A DNA stretch of 64,000 nt from Planctomycetota bacterium (GCA_023417655.1 JAEZFD010000061.1:22723-86722), one strand, 5' to 3'; numbered from the stretch's first letter, positions 34,997 through 44,560 are shown. Translations and numbers: made by a program. Notes: generated by a model from the letters alone, not told the origin.

Positions 34997-37099
34997 TTAT
35001 TTAACCGGGACAAAACGGACGGCATCGGCCACGACAAAACTGGTTGTCCCTGCATTCGAAATGGTCACGGAACCTTCATTGGCGAACTCGAAGACTCCCA
35101 GACTGACATCGACCTCATCCGGGGGGAGAGGCGTCTGCTGGTTGACGACAACTTTCTTTTCCCCTTGTGCATGATGAATCGTGACGGGGACGTTATTTGC
35201 ACGCGATCCAGTCGGCACAGAGGACAAGCGAACCTCATACCGACCGGGAATCAGCTTCGCCGTGAAGCGAGCTGTCGCTTCTCCCTTATTTGAGTTCCGG
35301 TCGTGGCGGTACCCGGTTCCGAGATAAGTGGGTAATGCAGCACTGCCACCCCAATCACCAGTGAACTGGGCCTGCTCGTCATCGACGACAATCCCTTTCA
35401 GACTCTTCAATTTTTCGGCTCGTGGATCAGAAAGTTCGAGGACCTGTCCGTCCTGCAGCAGCCGGGCACGCAGTTCAGGATAAGAAACCTTCTGCACAGG
35501 AATCTGCTTGTCGATCGCCATTGAAGCCGCGGTGGCAGCCGACTGCCCCAGAATCATGAAGACCGGTTCCATGCGGATCGATCCATAGGCGATGTGGCTG
35601 CTGGAAACGCAAACGGGGACCAGCAAGTTCGCGCACTCCCCCGCTTTTGGGACGATCGAGCCATAGGCAATCTCGTACGGCCGGGGAGAGCGTTCCTGAA
35701 CATCACCTTCGTTCTGTGCGAATCCTTCAGGTGTCACATACCGCTGAGTGTTGTGAGAGTCCATGTTGTAGGACCCCATTCCGATCGAGTCAGGGGTCAC
35801 GACCTTGTCGGTGCAATCCAGTTCGGTCATCACGTACTCGCCCAGCATACGACGTGATTCGCGGATGTAGAGCTGGTGAGGCCAGCCGCCGTTGTCCTTG
35901 AACTCGTCTTTCGCCAGACCCCACTTCGCCATTTCGTTCCGGATCTTTTCCGGGACGCGGGGATCATTCGCCGTGAAGTACAACAGGCCGAGCTGATAGC
36001 GGGTGTGTTCGTCCCAGATTTCCTTGCGACGTTCGTAGCTGGCTTCCGGGTAGTCGTAGTTGTAACCGATGTTGTCATAGCTGAACGGGCCATGATTGTT
36101 GGTGTCGGTCTTCAGGTTGGGGATCATGTCGAACTTGCGGAAGACCCCGTCCCATCCGGTCTCCAGAATTCGCACAAACAATTCGTACTGGGCTGGGTCA
36201 TAGCCATCTGGCTTGGGGAAGGGGATCCGGTTCTGGGGATTCTTGGTCAGGCAGGTCCGATAGCAATAGGCCTGAACTTTATCGTCTCCTGCACCATGTT
36301 CCCCGGGAGGGTCAGCACTGATTCGAGGAAGTAGTCCGCTTTCTGGCTTGCCTGGGATTTTGTAAGGATCGACATTCGTCATGAAGTGGTGACCGGTGTG
36401 ACGCCCCTTGGTCTGCACCCCGTTCAGCGTTTCTCCATAGACGCTGTTGGCTTCGCGACCGACGTGGTATTTCACCCCGGCGGCGGCCATCAGATCGCCT
36501 TCATAAGTCGTGTCAAGAAACATCTTGCCGGTGAAGGTCTTTCCGCTGAGCATCTTGATCGAGGCAATCCGATCGCCTTCCTTAACGACTCCGGAATCGC
36601 GGTCGAGATATTCTTTGCGAAGAACAGGAATCTCGAATTCCCGGACATAGTCTTCAAAGACCTTCTCGGCGACATGCGGTTCAAAGACCCACATGCCGGG
36701 CGGGAGGTTTCCGGCAATCTCAGCTTCGCCCTGGCTGCGCATTTCTTTTTGAGGTTCCCACTTCCACGCTGCAGGATCCCGATAATGCTTCCAGACGCGA
36801 TGATAGAAGTCGCGGCTCAGCCCGCCGATAGCTTCCTTCTTCCCTGAGTCGGTGTATCCCAGTCCGCCGGCACTCAGTCCGCCCAGATGGACTTCAGGGC
36901 AGACGATCACGACGGACTTTCCCATCTTCTTTGCCTGAACCGCAGCGATCACAGCTGCACTGGTTCCGCCGTAGATGACAACGTCATAGTCGTGAGCTGC
37001 GCCTGCAGTCGCTTGGGGAACTGGCTGTTGCGCCTGAGCCGGTATCTGAAGGCTCAGACAACACAGACTGAGGAAGGCCAGAAGACTCTTGAAATGCAT
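34997..37099 (-). CDS. secreted FAD-dependent oxidoreductase with golvesin-like C-terminal domain
   Basis: A 700-residue protein with a Sec signal peptide (SLLAFLSLCCLSLQIPAQA). The FAD-binding Rossmann motif is YDVVIYGGTSAAVIAAVQAKK (about residue 38 on), followed by VCPEVHLGGLSAGGLGYTDSGK, typical of the FAD_oxidored family (PF12831). The last 130 residues form a beta-rich golvesin / xanthan-lyase-like domain (YLGTGYRHDRNSNKG, GRYEVRLSSVP, FVVADAVRFVPV). Such proteins are common in planctomycetes near carbohydrate genes. The substrate is unknown. Confidence 0.85.
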   Translation of the reverse strand: MHFKSLLAFLSLCCLSLQIPAQAQQPVPQATAGAAHDYDVVIYGGTSAAVIAAVQAKKMGKSVVIVCPEVHLGGLSAGGLGYTDSGKKEAIGGLSRDFYHRVWKHYRDPAAWKWEPQKEMRSQGEAEIAGNLPPGMWVFEPHVAEKVFEDYVREFEIPVLRKEYLDRDSGVVKEGDRIASIKMLSGKTFTGKMFLDTTYEGDLMAAAGVKYHVGREANSVYGETLNGVQTKGRHTGHHFMTNVDPYKIPGKPESGLLPRISADPPGEHGAGDDKVQAYCYRTCLTKNPQNRIPFPKPDGYDPAQYELFVRILETGWDGVFRKFDMIPNLKTDTNNHGPFSYDNIGYNYDYPEASYERRKEIWDEHTRYQLGLLYFTANDPRVPEKIRNEMAKWGLAKDEFKDNGGWPHQLYIRESRRMLGEYVMTELDCTDKVVTPDSIGMGSYNMDSHNTQRYVTPEGFAQNEGDVQERSPRPYEIAYGSIVPKAGECANLLVPVCVSSSHIAYGSIRMEPVFMILGQSAATAASMAIDKQIPVQKVSYPELRARLLQDGQVLELSDPRAEKLKSLKGIVVDDEQAQFTGDWGGSAALPTYLGTGYRHDRNSNKGEATARFTAKLIPGRYEVRLSSVPTGSRANNVPVTIHHAQGEKKVVVNQQTPLPPDEVDVSLGVFEFANEGSVTISNAGTTSFVVADAVRFVPVK

Positions 37100-37273
37100 A
37101 AGGAAACCTCTCTGATATCAATGTAATGTGCAGTCAGTTAAAGACTGCACTGATCGGGCAAAATTCTGTCGAATCGCGATTCTGATTCAGACGAAGTCTG
37201 AAATGGGGTGAGCTCTCGAGGTGGGTGTCACTGTCTTTGCCCGTGGTCGCCGACAGAACAATGGTGTGGTGAC

Positions 37274-38113
37274 TCAACTCTGCTCAGGACGACTGCGATT
37301 GTTCCAGTGTCCAGTGGGATCTGATCCTCGTACCCAGACCCCTTTCTGGTTCCAGTCCATTCCCGCTCGAACGTCGGCTGCAGCATAGCGAAGTGTGAGT
37401 CCGCAGCGGCGCCGATCGCTCTGATTGGCCTCGGAACCATGCAGGAGCAGATCTGAATGCAGCGAGATCTGTCCGGCCCGAAGTTCATCATTCACGATGG
37501 GACCATATTGCTCAGGGTTCTCAACGGTCTGATTGAGAACATTGTGGTCTTCCGGGCGACTGGGGCGGAAGGTGAGATGACCGACATGATGCGAACCGGC
37601 AATAAAACGCATGCAGGCATTTTCGCAGTCGGCATCATCAATGGCCAGCCAGACTGTGACAGCTTTCGATGGCGAGAGTGGCCAATAACTCGCGTCCTGA
37701 TGCCAGGCGACCGCTTTTCCATCGTGGGGCATCTTGCAGAAGAAATGAGATCCCCATCCGACGACGTTTTCGCCCAGTAGATCGGAAACGCAGTCCACGA
37801 TCCGTCGGTCAGTGAGAATGTCATAGACCGGTCCGTATTTCAGATGCGCAGAGCTGATCGAATAGCTGTCGCCTCCGGCGGCGGTCACTCGAGCGAGCAG
37901 ATCATCGAAGTAGTTTCGGATCTCCCTGATCTCGGCGTCACTGTAGATGGAGACCGGCTTCAGGAATCCCTGATCGTTGAACGAGGCAATCTGCTCCGGC
38001 GACAGCACTCGCGGGTGCGGGTTCTTGCATGGATGAAACCTCAAATCTCGCGGAAGTTTAGCGAGCTCGTCCGGATCCGGAACCGCCTGAAAGACAGGGG
38101 AAGCTGAGGACAT
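37274..38113 (-). CDS. phytanoyl-CoA dioxygenase (PhyH) family protein
   Basis: A 279-residue protein if started at MSSASPVFQAVPDPDELAKLP (ATG 38113); the frame is open five codons further. It is a non-haem iron, 2-oxoglutarate-dependent oxygenase. The iron ligands are visible as WHQDASYWP (His-x-Asp) and a distal His in ISLHSDLLLHGSEAN; VTVWLAIDDADCENACMRFIAGSHH is the core strand block. The substrate cannot be told. It follows nadK by 77 bases on the same strand. Confidence 0.87.
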   Translation of the reverse strand: MSSASPVFQAVPDPDELAKLPRDLRFHPCKNPHPRVLSPEQIASFNDQGFLKPVSIYSDAEIREIRNYFDDLLARVTAAGGDSYSISSAHLKYGPVYDILTDRRIVDCVSDLLGENVVGWGSHFFCKMPHDGKAVAWHQDASYWPLSPSKAVTVWLAIDDADCENACMRFIAGSHHVGHLTFRPSRPEDHNVLNQTVENPEQYGPIVNDELRAGQISLHSDLLLHGSEANQSDRRRCGLTLRYAAADVRAGMDWNQKGVWVRGSDPTGHWNNRSRPEQS

Positions 38114-38190
38114 CGCGGAGCGCTCCAATGGAGAAGGAGAGATCGATCAACGTTTGCTGATTATAGCAATGCCCGAAGCGGTCTGGCACG

Positions 38191-39072
38191 TTACTCGCCG
38201 AGTGGTTTTTCCCGTTTTGTATGCCGGTAGCGAGGCTGTCCATGCCAGCCCAGTTTGCGGTGCAAAGTTCCATAGAAGCTGTGGCCGTGCATCCGCACCA
38301 GTTCGAAGTTCACCGGTGCTGCTTTGATGATGACCGAGTCCCCTGCGGCGAATGGGACCTTCACCTGACCGTCCATGACCAGCATGACGCCTGACGGCGG
38401 GTCATCAATGGTCAGCAGATATTCCGCATTCGCGCGATCGATGATCGGGCGAATCGACAGGGTGTGAGGACAGATTGGGGTGACGACAAAGGCTCTCAGA
38501 TCCTGTCGGAGAATAGGGCCGCCTGCTGACAGGTTGTGAGCAGTCGATCCGACGGGGGTGCTGATGATAAGTCCGTCTCCGCTGAATGTCGTGACGGGTT
38601 CGTCGTCGATGGTCAGATTGATTTCAATCATCTGCAGCGAAGCACCGGCCAGCAAAGCGACTTCGTTCAATCCGAGATAGGTCTCTTCCGTTCCGTTCTG
38701 ATGACGGTGCACGCAGGTGTACATCAGATGCGGAACGATGCTGAATTCCCGGTTCACGAGATCCGGGATGAGGACGTTGAATTCCTCGGGCGAAAGGTCG
38801 GCCAGAAATCCGAGTCGTCCGAGATTCACGCCGAGGATCGGGATCTGTTTGGCTCCGAAGCTGCGGCAGGCCCGAAGAATGGCGCCGTCACCTCCAACGA
38901 CCACGGCAATGTCCGCATCGGTCATGTCGGCCGAATCGTCTCGCGGAAATACCCCGGTGATCTCGATGCCGAGTTGCATCTCCAGATTTTTCTGCAACTC
39001 CTGCATTGCGGACTGAATCCGGGGTTGCTGGTCTCGCCCGATCAGGACGAGGCGCAAGGGAGTTGACGACAT
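38191..39072 (-). CDS. nadK: NAD kinase
   Basis: A 293-residue NAD kinase that phosphorylates NAD to NADP. Signatures are VVGGDGAILRACRSFG (the GGDG catalytic motif), LGVNLGRLGFLADLSP, NEVALLAGASLQMIEINLTID and FSGDGLIISTPVGSTAHNLSAGGPIL, all characteristic of the family. Length is normal. Upstream, a short TTCGAAAC repeat array lies 213-264 bases from the start. It may be co-transcribed with the PhyH-like gene. Confidence 0.95.
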   Translation of the reverse strand: MSSTPLRLVLIGRDQQPRIQSAMQELQKNLEMQLGIEITGVFPRDDSADMTDADIAVVVGGDGAILRACRSFGAKQIPILGVNLGRLGFLADLSPEEFNVLIPDLVNREFSIVPHLMYTCVHRHQNGTEETYLGLNEVALLAGASLQMIEINLTIDDEPVTTFSGDGLIISTPVGSTAHNLSAGGPILRQDLRAFVVTPICPHTLSIRPIIDRANAEYLLTIDDPPSGVMLVMDGQVKVPFAAGDSVIIKAAPVNFELVRMHGHSFYGTLHRKLGWHGQPRYRHTKREKPLGE

Positions 39073-39396
39073 GCGATCTTTCCGGAAAACAGTATCAGGA
39101 TCATCAGGAATCAGGGGCTTGGTGCGGATGTTGCCCTCGTCCCGGAGTGACTTTCAGAATACCAAGGGGGAGACGTTTTTTCGTTGTCGCGACGGTGGCT
39201 CTCTATGACCCTCTGATGACGCTCTCCAGCGCAGCGTCAAACCCGGAAAAGGGCGATGCTGCTTTTGTATGACCCGGACCGGGTTTCGAAACGCCGGGAT
39301 TCGAAACTGTGAAATTCGAAACGGTGAGTTCGAGGTGATCCGGTAATCGCGTCCGCTGTAATCAGAGGTTTGTGAGCGGAGGTTATTATTCAGGGG
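39073..39396. other. intergenic region with a TTCGAAAC repeat array
   Basis: 324 bases without a gene. It contains the four-unit repeat at 39285-39336, listed separately. nadK regulatory signals are expected here. Confidence 0.5.
39285..39336. repeat. short tandem array of TTCGAAAC
   Basis: TTCGAAAC occurs at 39285, 39300 and 39315 (exactly 15 bases apart), with a degenerate TTCGAGGT at 39329. Each unit contains the 6-bp palindrome TTCGAA. The same octamer is part of the AT-rich inverted repeat at 9830-9837. Confidence 0.75.
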
Positions 39397-40419
39397 TTAT
39401 TGAGCTGGAGGAGGGGTCGCTCCTGCGGGGGGGCTCTGTTCGGCCGGAGTTACGACAGCGGCGGCCGCCTGACGCATCATCTCCAGATACACGAGAGTTT
39501 CGTCCTTTTCCTCGAGACCTGGAGGAGCCATATAGACGAACTGCTTTTCCTGAATCGGCTGGTCCAGTTGGACATTGGTAAACTCGACCGTGATCAGCGG
39601 AGCCAGTGTCTTTCCGTTCGGCTCGGTCAGTTTCAGATACAGGAATTTCTCAGGGAAGAGTGTCTCCTGATCCAGATAGAGTCGTACGACGTCGGGCAGG
39701 AATCCGGCGATCTGTCCACTGGCAGGACCGAGGCCGGCGAGAAGTTCTGCCTGACGATCCGGCCGCATTCGTCCCTGCAGGACGAGAAAGTTGCGGCCAT
39801 CCAGATTCTGGACGCGGGCAGGTTCCAGCAGAAGAGTTCGCTCCAGCATTGCGAGAATGGCAGGGATTCCTCCGAGTCCGATCTCTGCAGAACGGAGTGC
39901 GTCTGACAGATTCGAGGTCGGATTAGCGTCTTTGATTCCCAGTGCTTCGCGGCGGATCCTCTGAATATCCCGGCGTGTCAGCTCCATCTCCGGGGCAGCG
40001 ACGTCCTGATGCTTCGGAGAAATGGGAGTGATCTGACGTCGGGTATGCAGAATCTGACCGTCGCAAACTTCCAGAAACTCTCCCTGCAGATCGCCGAGCT
40101 GCAGTTGATATTGAAGCCGATACCGGAAGCCAGTGCCTGAGGCATAGGTTCCACGGGACTGCAGCCGGTACTCACCGAGTGAAATCAACTGGGTGATCTC
40201 AGCCTGGACCGACTGTCGTTCGAAAAGTCGATTCCGGGACTGCCGCAGGATCTCGGTCGCCTGCGGATCCGATTCGGTGACGGCAGCGGCAGATTCTGCC
40301 GGAACTTTGTCTCCGGTCGCCGCCGTATCAGATTGCTGCAGCGCAAAAACGCCGGCAACGTGTCCTGAAACGACAATTATTGCCGTAACAGCGACCGTTA
40401 ATGTGGAGAGTTTGTTCAT
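39397..40419 (-). CDS. exported LolA-like planctomycete protein
   Basis: A 340-residue protein with a Sec signal peptide (TLTVAVTAIIVVSGHVAGVFA). After an Ala/Asp/Thr-rich spacer the core (about residues 52-310) shows the outer-membrane lipoprotein carrier style pattern: ILRQSRNRLFERQSVQAEITQLISLGEYRLQSRGTYASG, EFLEVCDGQILHTRRQITP and VRLYLDQETLFPEKFLYLKL. The C-terminus is Ala/Pro-rich. A LolA/LppX-like hydrophobic-cargo fold is inferred. It is divergent from the next plus-strand envelope cluster. Confidence 0.62.
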   Translation of the reverse strand: MNKLSTLTVAVTAIIVVSGHVAGVFALQQSDTAATGDKVPAESAAAVTESDPQATEILRQSRNRLFERQSVQAEITQLISLGEYRLQSRGTYASGTGFRYRLQYQLQLGDLQGEFLEVCDGQILHTRRQITPISPKHQDVAAPEMELTRRDIQRIRREALGIKDANPTSNLSDALRSAEIGLGGIPAILAMLERTLLLEPARVQNLDGRNFLVLQGRMRPDRQAELLAGLGPASGQIAGFLPDVVRLYLDQETLFPEKFLYLKLTEPNGKTLAPLITVEFTNVQLDQPIQEKQFVYMAPPGLEEKDETLVYLEMMRQAAAAVVTPAEQSPPAGATPPPAQ

Positions 40420-40638
40420 GTTGTCCCGAAGGTGCCGGATTTTCCAAAGATTGCTGCCGCGTCAATCCGAAAACAGAGTAGTCCGAAGAGTCATTCCGTA
40501 CAGCGTATTACTGGCAGAGGGCGACCTCCAGCAGTTCACGACATCGCGGCAGATCGGTCGGATTTTAGCCATTCACGGAAAGATTGGTCGACCGCAATCC
40601 GGAGCAAAACACCGGGACCACAAGGAAGAGGACAAGCG

Positions 40639-41904
40639 ATGAGATTGTATTTCCTGGCACTGGGCACTTTGCTCATCGTGTGTGTGGGCTGCGCCGTCGA
40701 TGGTCAGCAAGTCCTTCACAAGAATGAATACCATGCGCCACCGGCGCAGATGCTGGCTCAGCCTGGACCAATGGTCGGCGGGCCTGGACCCGGGGTCATG
40801 GGGCCCCACCTGACGCTTGCGTCGCATCAGACTCCAGCAGCCGCGGGACCTGGCTATGGCATGCCAATGTCGATGGCCTGTCCACCAGGCGGCCCTGGTA
40901 TGGGCGGTCCCGGAATGGGCGGACCTGGTCCAGCTTTCATTCCGAACGGTCCACCACGGACCTCTCAGGTTCGTTTCCTTGGACCTGAAGGGATGTCCAT
41001 CGGCTGGCAGATCGGCCCTGCCTTCGCGGAAAACCAGTTGCAGGCTCCCGCCCGCTACAACTTCCCGCAGGCAGCAACTTACCGTCTGAAGTTCTCCGGG
41101 ATCCCCGGACGTGAAGGTCTGACGATCTATCCGTCACTCCACGTCTACCCTGTGCTGCCCCAGACCGCTGCCTATCTCGAACACAATGCTCTGCCGCTGC
41201 GTGTCACCGATGAAGACCTGGATCAGGTCGAAACCAACAACTTCGTGACCAAAGTGATCTATCTGCCAGATGCACGCTTCCAGGAACTGGCTGTCGCCGG
41301 TGTGGAAGAACTGGTCTCCACCCGACTGGGCCCAGGTCTGGATCCAGTGGTTGAAGCGGATCGCCGCGGAACCATCATGGCTGTTCTGCGAATGGGCAAC
41401 ATGGATCTGGAGATGCCAGGTGGACCAGCTGCTCTGCTGGGACAGAATGGACAGGACTCTGGAATTCAGCAAGTCAATGGCGAACAGGGGCAATTCATGG
41501 GACCAATGCCAGTTGGCAGCCACCTTGCCAGCGGAACGCTGGGAAGTGGAGTTCCAGGAGCGATCATGGTCGGTGGACCAGCTGGCCCAGGCCGTCCTCC
41601 TTACGATCCAATCGTCGGTGTGAACGGTGTTCCGATGTACGGCTATCCAAGCGTCGGCACCCCAATCGGTCTCCCGGGTCCTGCTCACATCCCACTGGGA
41701 CGTCCTGCTGGTCTGAAGTCGCACACCATGCGAAACACGACACACATGGACCTCCCACGACCTGTGGACCACATGCTGATCGACGTGCGACATGAGCCAG
41801 GTCTGAGCCTGCCAGAACCAGTGCGGTACATGCAGTACACCGAAAAGCACCCGGTTTATCAGCAAGGCGAAACCTCAATGCCAGCCTGGGCGACGCCACA
41901 GTAG
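40639..41904 (+). CDS. lipoprotein with Gly/Pro-rich repeats, first gene of an envelope triad
   Basis: A 421-residue protein; start at ATG 40639 after GGAAGAGG. The frame is open upstream to 40432, but the lipobox (LLIVCVGC, Cys18) fits the internal start. Residues 25-115 and 280-345 are Gly/Pro/Met-rich (GGPGMGGPGMGGPGP). A compact domain lies between (about residues 115-260), containing ATYRLKFSGIPGREGLTIYP, LPLRVTDEDLDQ and FVTKVIYLPD. The next gene has the same domain. I do not know a function; a surface protein is likely. Confidence 0.72.
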   Translation: MRLYFLALGTLLIVCVGCAVDGQQVLHKNEYHAPPAQMLAQPGPMVGGPGPGVMGPHLTLASHQTPAAAGPGYGMPMSMACPPGGPGMGGPGMGGPGPAFIPNGPPRTSQVRFLGPEGMSIGWQIGPAFAENQLQAPARYNFPQAATYRLKFSGIPGREGLTIYPSLHVYPVLPQTAAYLEHNALPLRVTDEDLDQVETNNFVTKVIYLPDARFQELAVAGVEELVSTRLGPGLDPVVEADRRGTIMAVLRMGNMDLEMPGGPAALLGQNGQDSGIQQVNGEQGQFMGPMPVGSHLASGTLGSGVPGAIMVGGPAGPGRPPYDPIVGVNGVPMYGYPSVGTPIGLPGPAHIPLGRPAGLKSHTMRNTTHMDLPRPVDHMLIDVRHEPGLSLPEPVRYMQYTEKHPVYQQGETSMPAWATPQ

Positions 41905-41922
41905 TCTGACCGAGAAGTGGAA

Positions 41923-41952
41923 ACATCAGCCGGAGACTGCTCCGGCTGATGT
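41923..41952 (+). terminator. stem-loop after first triad gene
   Basis: Perfect 13-bp arms ACATCAGCCGGAG / CTCCGGCTGATGT with an ACTG loop, 18 bases after the stop. The following bases are CGTTCCC, so it may be a partial terminator within the cluster. Confidence 0.6.
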
Positions 41953-42082
41953 CGTTCCCTGAGAAATTTCCGCTGGTGGCCGATGACTCTTCGGGAGCCG
42001 CCAGTTTTTGCGGCCGGATTTCGGTCGCCTGCTGTCTTGTGCGTTCTTTTTTCGTTCCGTGGTTGATTGAGTTGTCATCACC

Positions 42083-42760
42083 ATGCCTGTTGCCTGCCGC
42101 TCTCTTCTGATCTGCTGCGTCTGCGCGACCTGGGGCTTGCTGGCTTCAGCGGCTCGCGCGGAAGAACGTGTGACGCTGCTCGACCATCGTGGTCCGACGG
42201 GGATGGTGGGCCGGTGGAGTGCTCTGACTCGACCGGGCATTGCTGGAATCCCTCAGCCGGTCAAACTTTCGCTTCCGTCGACTGGCACCGTGACTTTCTA
42301 TTCCGGCAGTCCGCAGAATCCGGTTCCGCTGGCCGCTCCGTCGCTCACTGCGTTGGGGGTTGGCTATGTCTATCGCGTGAAAATCAGTGAGATGCCTGAA
42401 TTCCCAGGAGTCGAGCTGTATCCCACCGTGGAACTGGTAGATCGCCTCCATCCTCCTGCCGGACTGGAACTGGAGTTCCCGGTTCCGCTTCAGATCACCG
42501 CCGAAGAAATCGAAACGGTTCTGCAGGATCGGATGGTGACCAAGGTCGTTTATCTCGAACAGCCAGATCTGGCCTATCCTGCAGAGCAGACGCAGGGGCC
42601 TCGGATTGAGAATCTGCCACCGACAGTAAATCTGCTACACGCGGCCGATCTGAGAGGCCGTCCGATGGCCATTATCCGGATCGGGGGACGCATTCCCGAT
42701 CCGCAATCCATCAGTGATGAATTCTTCAGCAAGTCTCCGTTGCAGATTCTGAGACGTTGA
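42083..42760 (+). CDS. exported protein sharing a domain with the preceding gene
   Basis: A 225-residue protein with a Sec signal peptide (LLICCVCATWGLLASAARA). Residues 55-210 match the domain of the preceding gene: GYVYRVKISEMPEFPGVELYP, LQITAEEIETVLQD, MVTKVVYLEQPD and GRPMAIIRIGGRIPD, versus YRLKFSGIPGREGLTIYP, LRVTDEDLDQV, FVTKVIYLPD and GTIMAVLRMGN. It lacks the Gly/Pro-rich flanks. It ends 38 bases before the third gene, so the three are probably one transcription unit. Function unknown. Confidence 0.72.
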   Translation: MPVACRSLLICCVCATWGLLASAARAEERVTLLDHRGPTGMVGRWSALTRPGIAGIPQPVKLSLPSTGTVTFYSGSPQNPVPLAAPSLTALGVGYVYRVKISEMPEFPGVELYPTVELVDRLHPPAGLELEFPVPLQITAEEIETVLQDRMVTKVVYLEQPDLAYPAEQTQGPRIENLPPTVNLLHAADLRGRPMAIIRIGGRIPDPQSISDEFFSKSPLQILRR

Positions 42761-42798
42761 TCAAGTTGCGGGCACGCGACAACAGGGGGAACTTTCGC

Positions 42799-44424
42799 AT
42801 GACGTACGAACTGAAACCGATCCGCAAACCGAATCATCTGCACTACTGGAAACAGGCGGCAGCACTCGGCCTGCTGTTGAGTAGTACGTCATGCAGTTCT
42901 GTCAGCCAGTACGTCAAGAACACGCTGTCTGACCATTCGAAGGCGCAAGCGATCGCGAAGGCGGAAGCCGAGAAGTCTCGGGCGGAGCGAACCCAGGGGA
43001 GCAAGGCCCTCGCGGATTCTCAGTCCTCCGAACAGTCTCCCGAAGAAGCAATGCTTGCACAGGCTGGAACCGAGGCGGCCGCGAAAAAGCCCGTCCAGAC
43101 TGCCGCTGCGAAGCCAGCTGTCGCCAATCCAACTGCCACCAAGCCAGCTGCACAACAGCCTGACCTGATGTCAGCGATCAACCGCGGCGAAGATCCGTTC
43201 GCGATGGCCGAAACGCAGCGCGTCGCTCAAGTTTCAGCTGAACAGGTCGCAGCCGAACCATCAACGAACGCTGCCTTTCAAGAGTCAGCTCCCGTGGCTG
43301 CTGACGCTGCATCTCAGCCACTGCCTGAGTCACCTCGGGCGGATCTGCCTCCGGCTCAGGGACCTCTGCCGACGCCGATGCAGCCATTTCCTAATGCGGC
43401 GGCCTGTCCTCCACCAATGGGAACTCCAGTCATGGGGGCTCCGGGTTGTCCGCCAGGAATGGGCATGGGAGCAGGAATGGGAGCCGTTGTCAGCCGACCA
43501 TTCCCTGTGAACGAAATGATCGCCGACGAATACGTGCGGGACGGTGGAGACCGAGGTCTGCCTGTCCACTACGTTGGCCGCGACCGTGCCGGTCTGGAAC
43601 TCGAAGATACCGTCGCCGAGTACCAGGAAGAGACCGGAGAAATGCACGTCAAACCGAGTACCGAGGCGCTGATCTATGCTCCGCGATTTGCGGAAGTCCG
43701 TTCGGCCACACTCCCGGAACAAGGGCTGGGCGTGACGAAGGCTATGGGGCATCAGGATCAGACGAAGGTGGCCGATTTCCGTGCGAAAGTCGTTGTGGAT
43801 GAGAACACACGCACGGATGAAGCTGTCGGGATGCAAACCCGGACCCGATCCAGTGGGCTCGCCGGGCGTATTACCGATCATGAGCTGGATAAGGCCATCG
43901 CCGCCAGCAATCACACCAAACTTGTCAACGTCTACGAAGAGTTCAGGTTCATTCAGGAAGGACGGTTCGACAACGTCAGTTCCGCTCAGCTGCAGGATCA
44001 CATTCACGCCGCACTGGAATGGGCAGATGGTCGACGACCGATTATCGTCGCGCAGACCGAATCCGGTCAGATCCTGCAGGGGCGACAGGCTCCTCAGGAA
44101 TACGTGGGCATCGAAGACCGACGCACACCTGCGGACTTGCAGCTGATCAAAGTCGCTGACAAGGCCTTTGCTCATCCTGGCGATATTGTGACGTTTACGA
44201 TTCGGTTCGATAACGTCGGCGAACGCGACCTCCTGAAGGTTCGGGTAGTTGATAACCTGTCGCCGCGTCTGGAGTTCATCGACGGATCGGTCGAGTCGAG
44301 TCTCGACGGGCAGGTTGATGCCGTCGATAACGGTGCCGGTGCGAAACTGCTGACCTTCGAGTTCGACAAGCCACTGAAGGGCAAAACGGGAGGCTACGTT
44401 TCCTTCCAGTGCAAGGTGCGGTAA
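42799..44424 (+). CDS. lipoprotein-like protein with C-terminal DUF11 domain
   Basis: A 541-residue protein; I start at MTYELKPIRK (ATG 42799, after GGGGGAA). The hydrophobic segment ends LLSSTSC (Cys32), a weak lipobox. Residues 45-190 are Ala/Glu/Lys-rich and low complexity, then Pro/Met/Gly-rich to 250. A conserved middle (VNEMIADEYVRDGGDRGLPVHYVG through GIEDRRTPADLQL) leads to a DUF11 domain in the last 95 residues (KVADKAFAHPGDIVTFTIRFDNVG, NLSPRLEFIDGS). DUF11 domains are beta-sandwich modules of surface proteins. A strong bidirectional terminator follows. Confidence 0.75.
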   Translation: MTYELKPIRKPNHLHYWKQAAALGLLLSSTSCSSVSQYVKNTLSDHSKAQAIAKAEAEKSRAERTQGSKALADSQSSEQSPEEAMLAQAGTEAAAKKPVQTAAAKPAVANPTATKPAAQQPDLMSAINRGEDPFAMAETQRVAQVSAEQVAAEPSTNAAFQESAPVAADAASQPLPESPRADLPPAQGPLPTPMQPFPNAAACPPPMGTPVMGAPGCPPGMGMGAGMGAVVSRPFPVNEMIADEYVRDGGDRGLPVHYVGRDRAGLELEDTVAEYQEETGEMHVKPSTEALIYAPRFAEVRSATLPEQGLGVTKAMGHQDQTKVADFRAKVVVDENTRTDEAVGMQTRTRSSGLAGRITDHELDKAIAASNHTKLVNVYEEFRFIQEGRFDNVSSAQLQDHIHAALEWADGRRPIIVAQTESGQILQGRQAPQEYVGIEDRRTPADLQLIKVADKAFAHPGDIVTFTIRFDNVGERDLLKVRVVDNLSPRLEFIDGSVESSLDGQVDAVDNGAGAKLLTFEFDKPLKGKTGGYVSFQCKVR

Positions 44425-44514
44425 GCGGAGAGCACTCTGACACGGACTTCAGAATTCCGGTCAGAGTGAACCGTCCGGGATGAAGCCGCCCCAGATGGAA
44501 CCGTTAGAAACAAG

Positions 44515-44560
44515 AGAGCCCGCCGCTTCGCCAGTAGAACTGGTCGAGGCGGCGGGCTCT
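44515..44560. terminator. bidirectional terminator
   Basis: Arms AGAGCCCGCCGC / GCGGCGGGCTCT with an inner CCAGT / ACTGG stem. T-rich tails occur on both sides (GACGTTTT on plus, TTGTTTCT on minus). It separates the convergent triad and zinc-ribbon genes. Confidence 0.85.

Noticed and set aside
38183..38199. Second sigma-54-like match CTGGCACGTTACTCGCC
   Set aside because: It lies at the 3' end of nadK, pointing antisense into that gene with no gene to drive; treated as chance.
43330..44175. Minus-strand frame of 281 codons opposite the DUF11 gene
   Set aside because: The plus strand carries a lipoprotein-DUF11 protein with proper start and domains; the minus frame has none.
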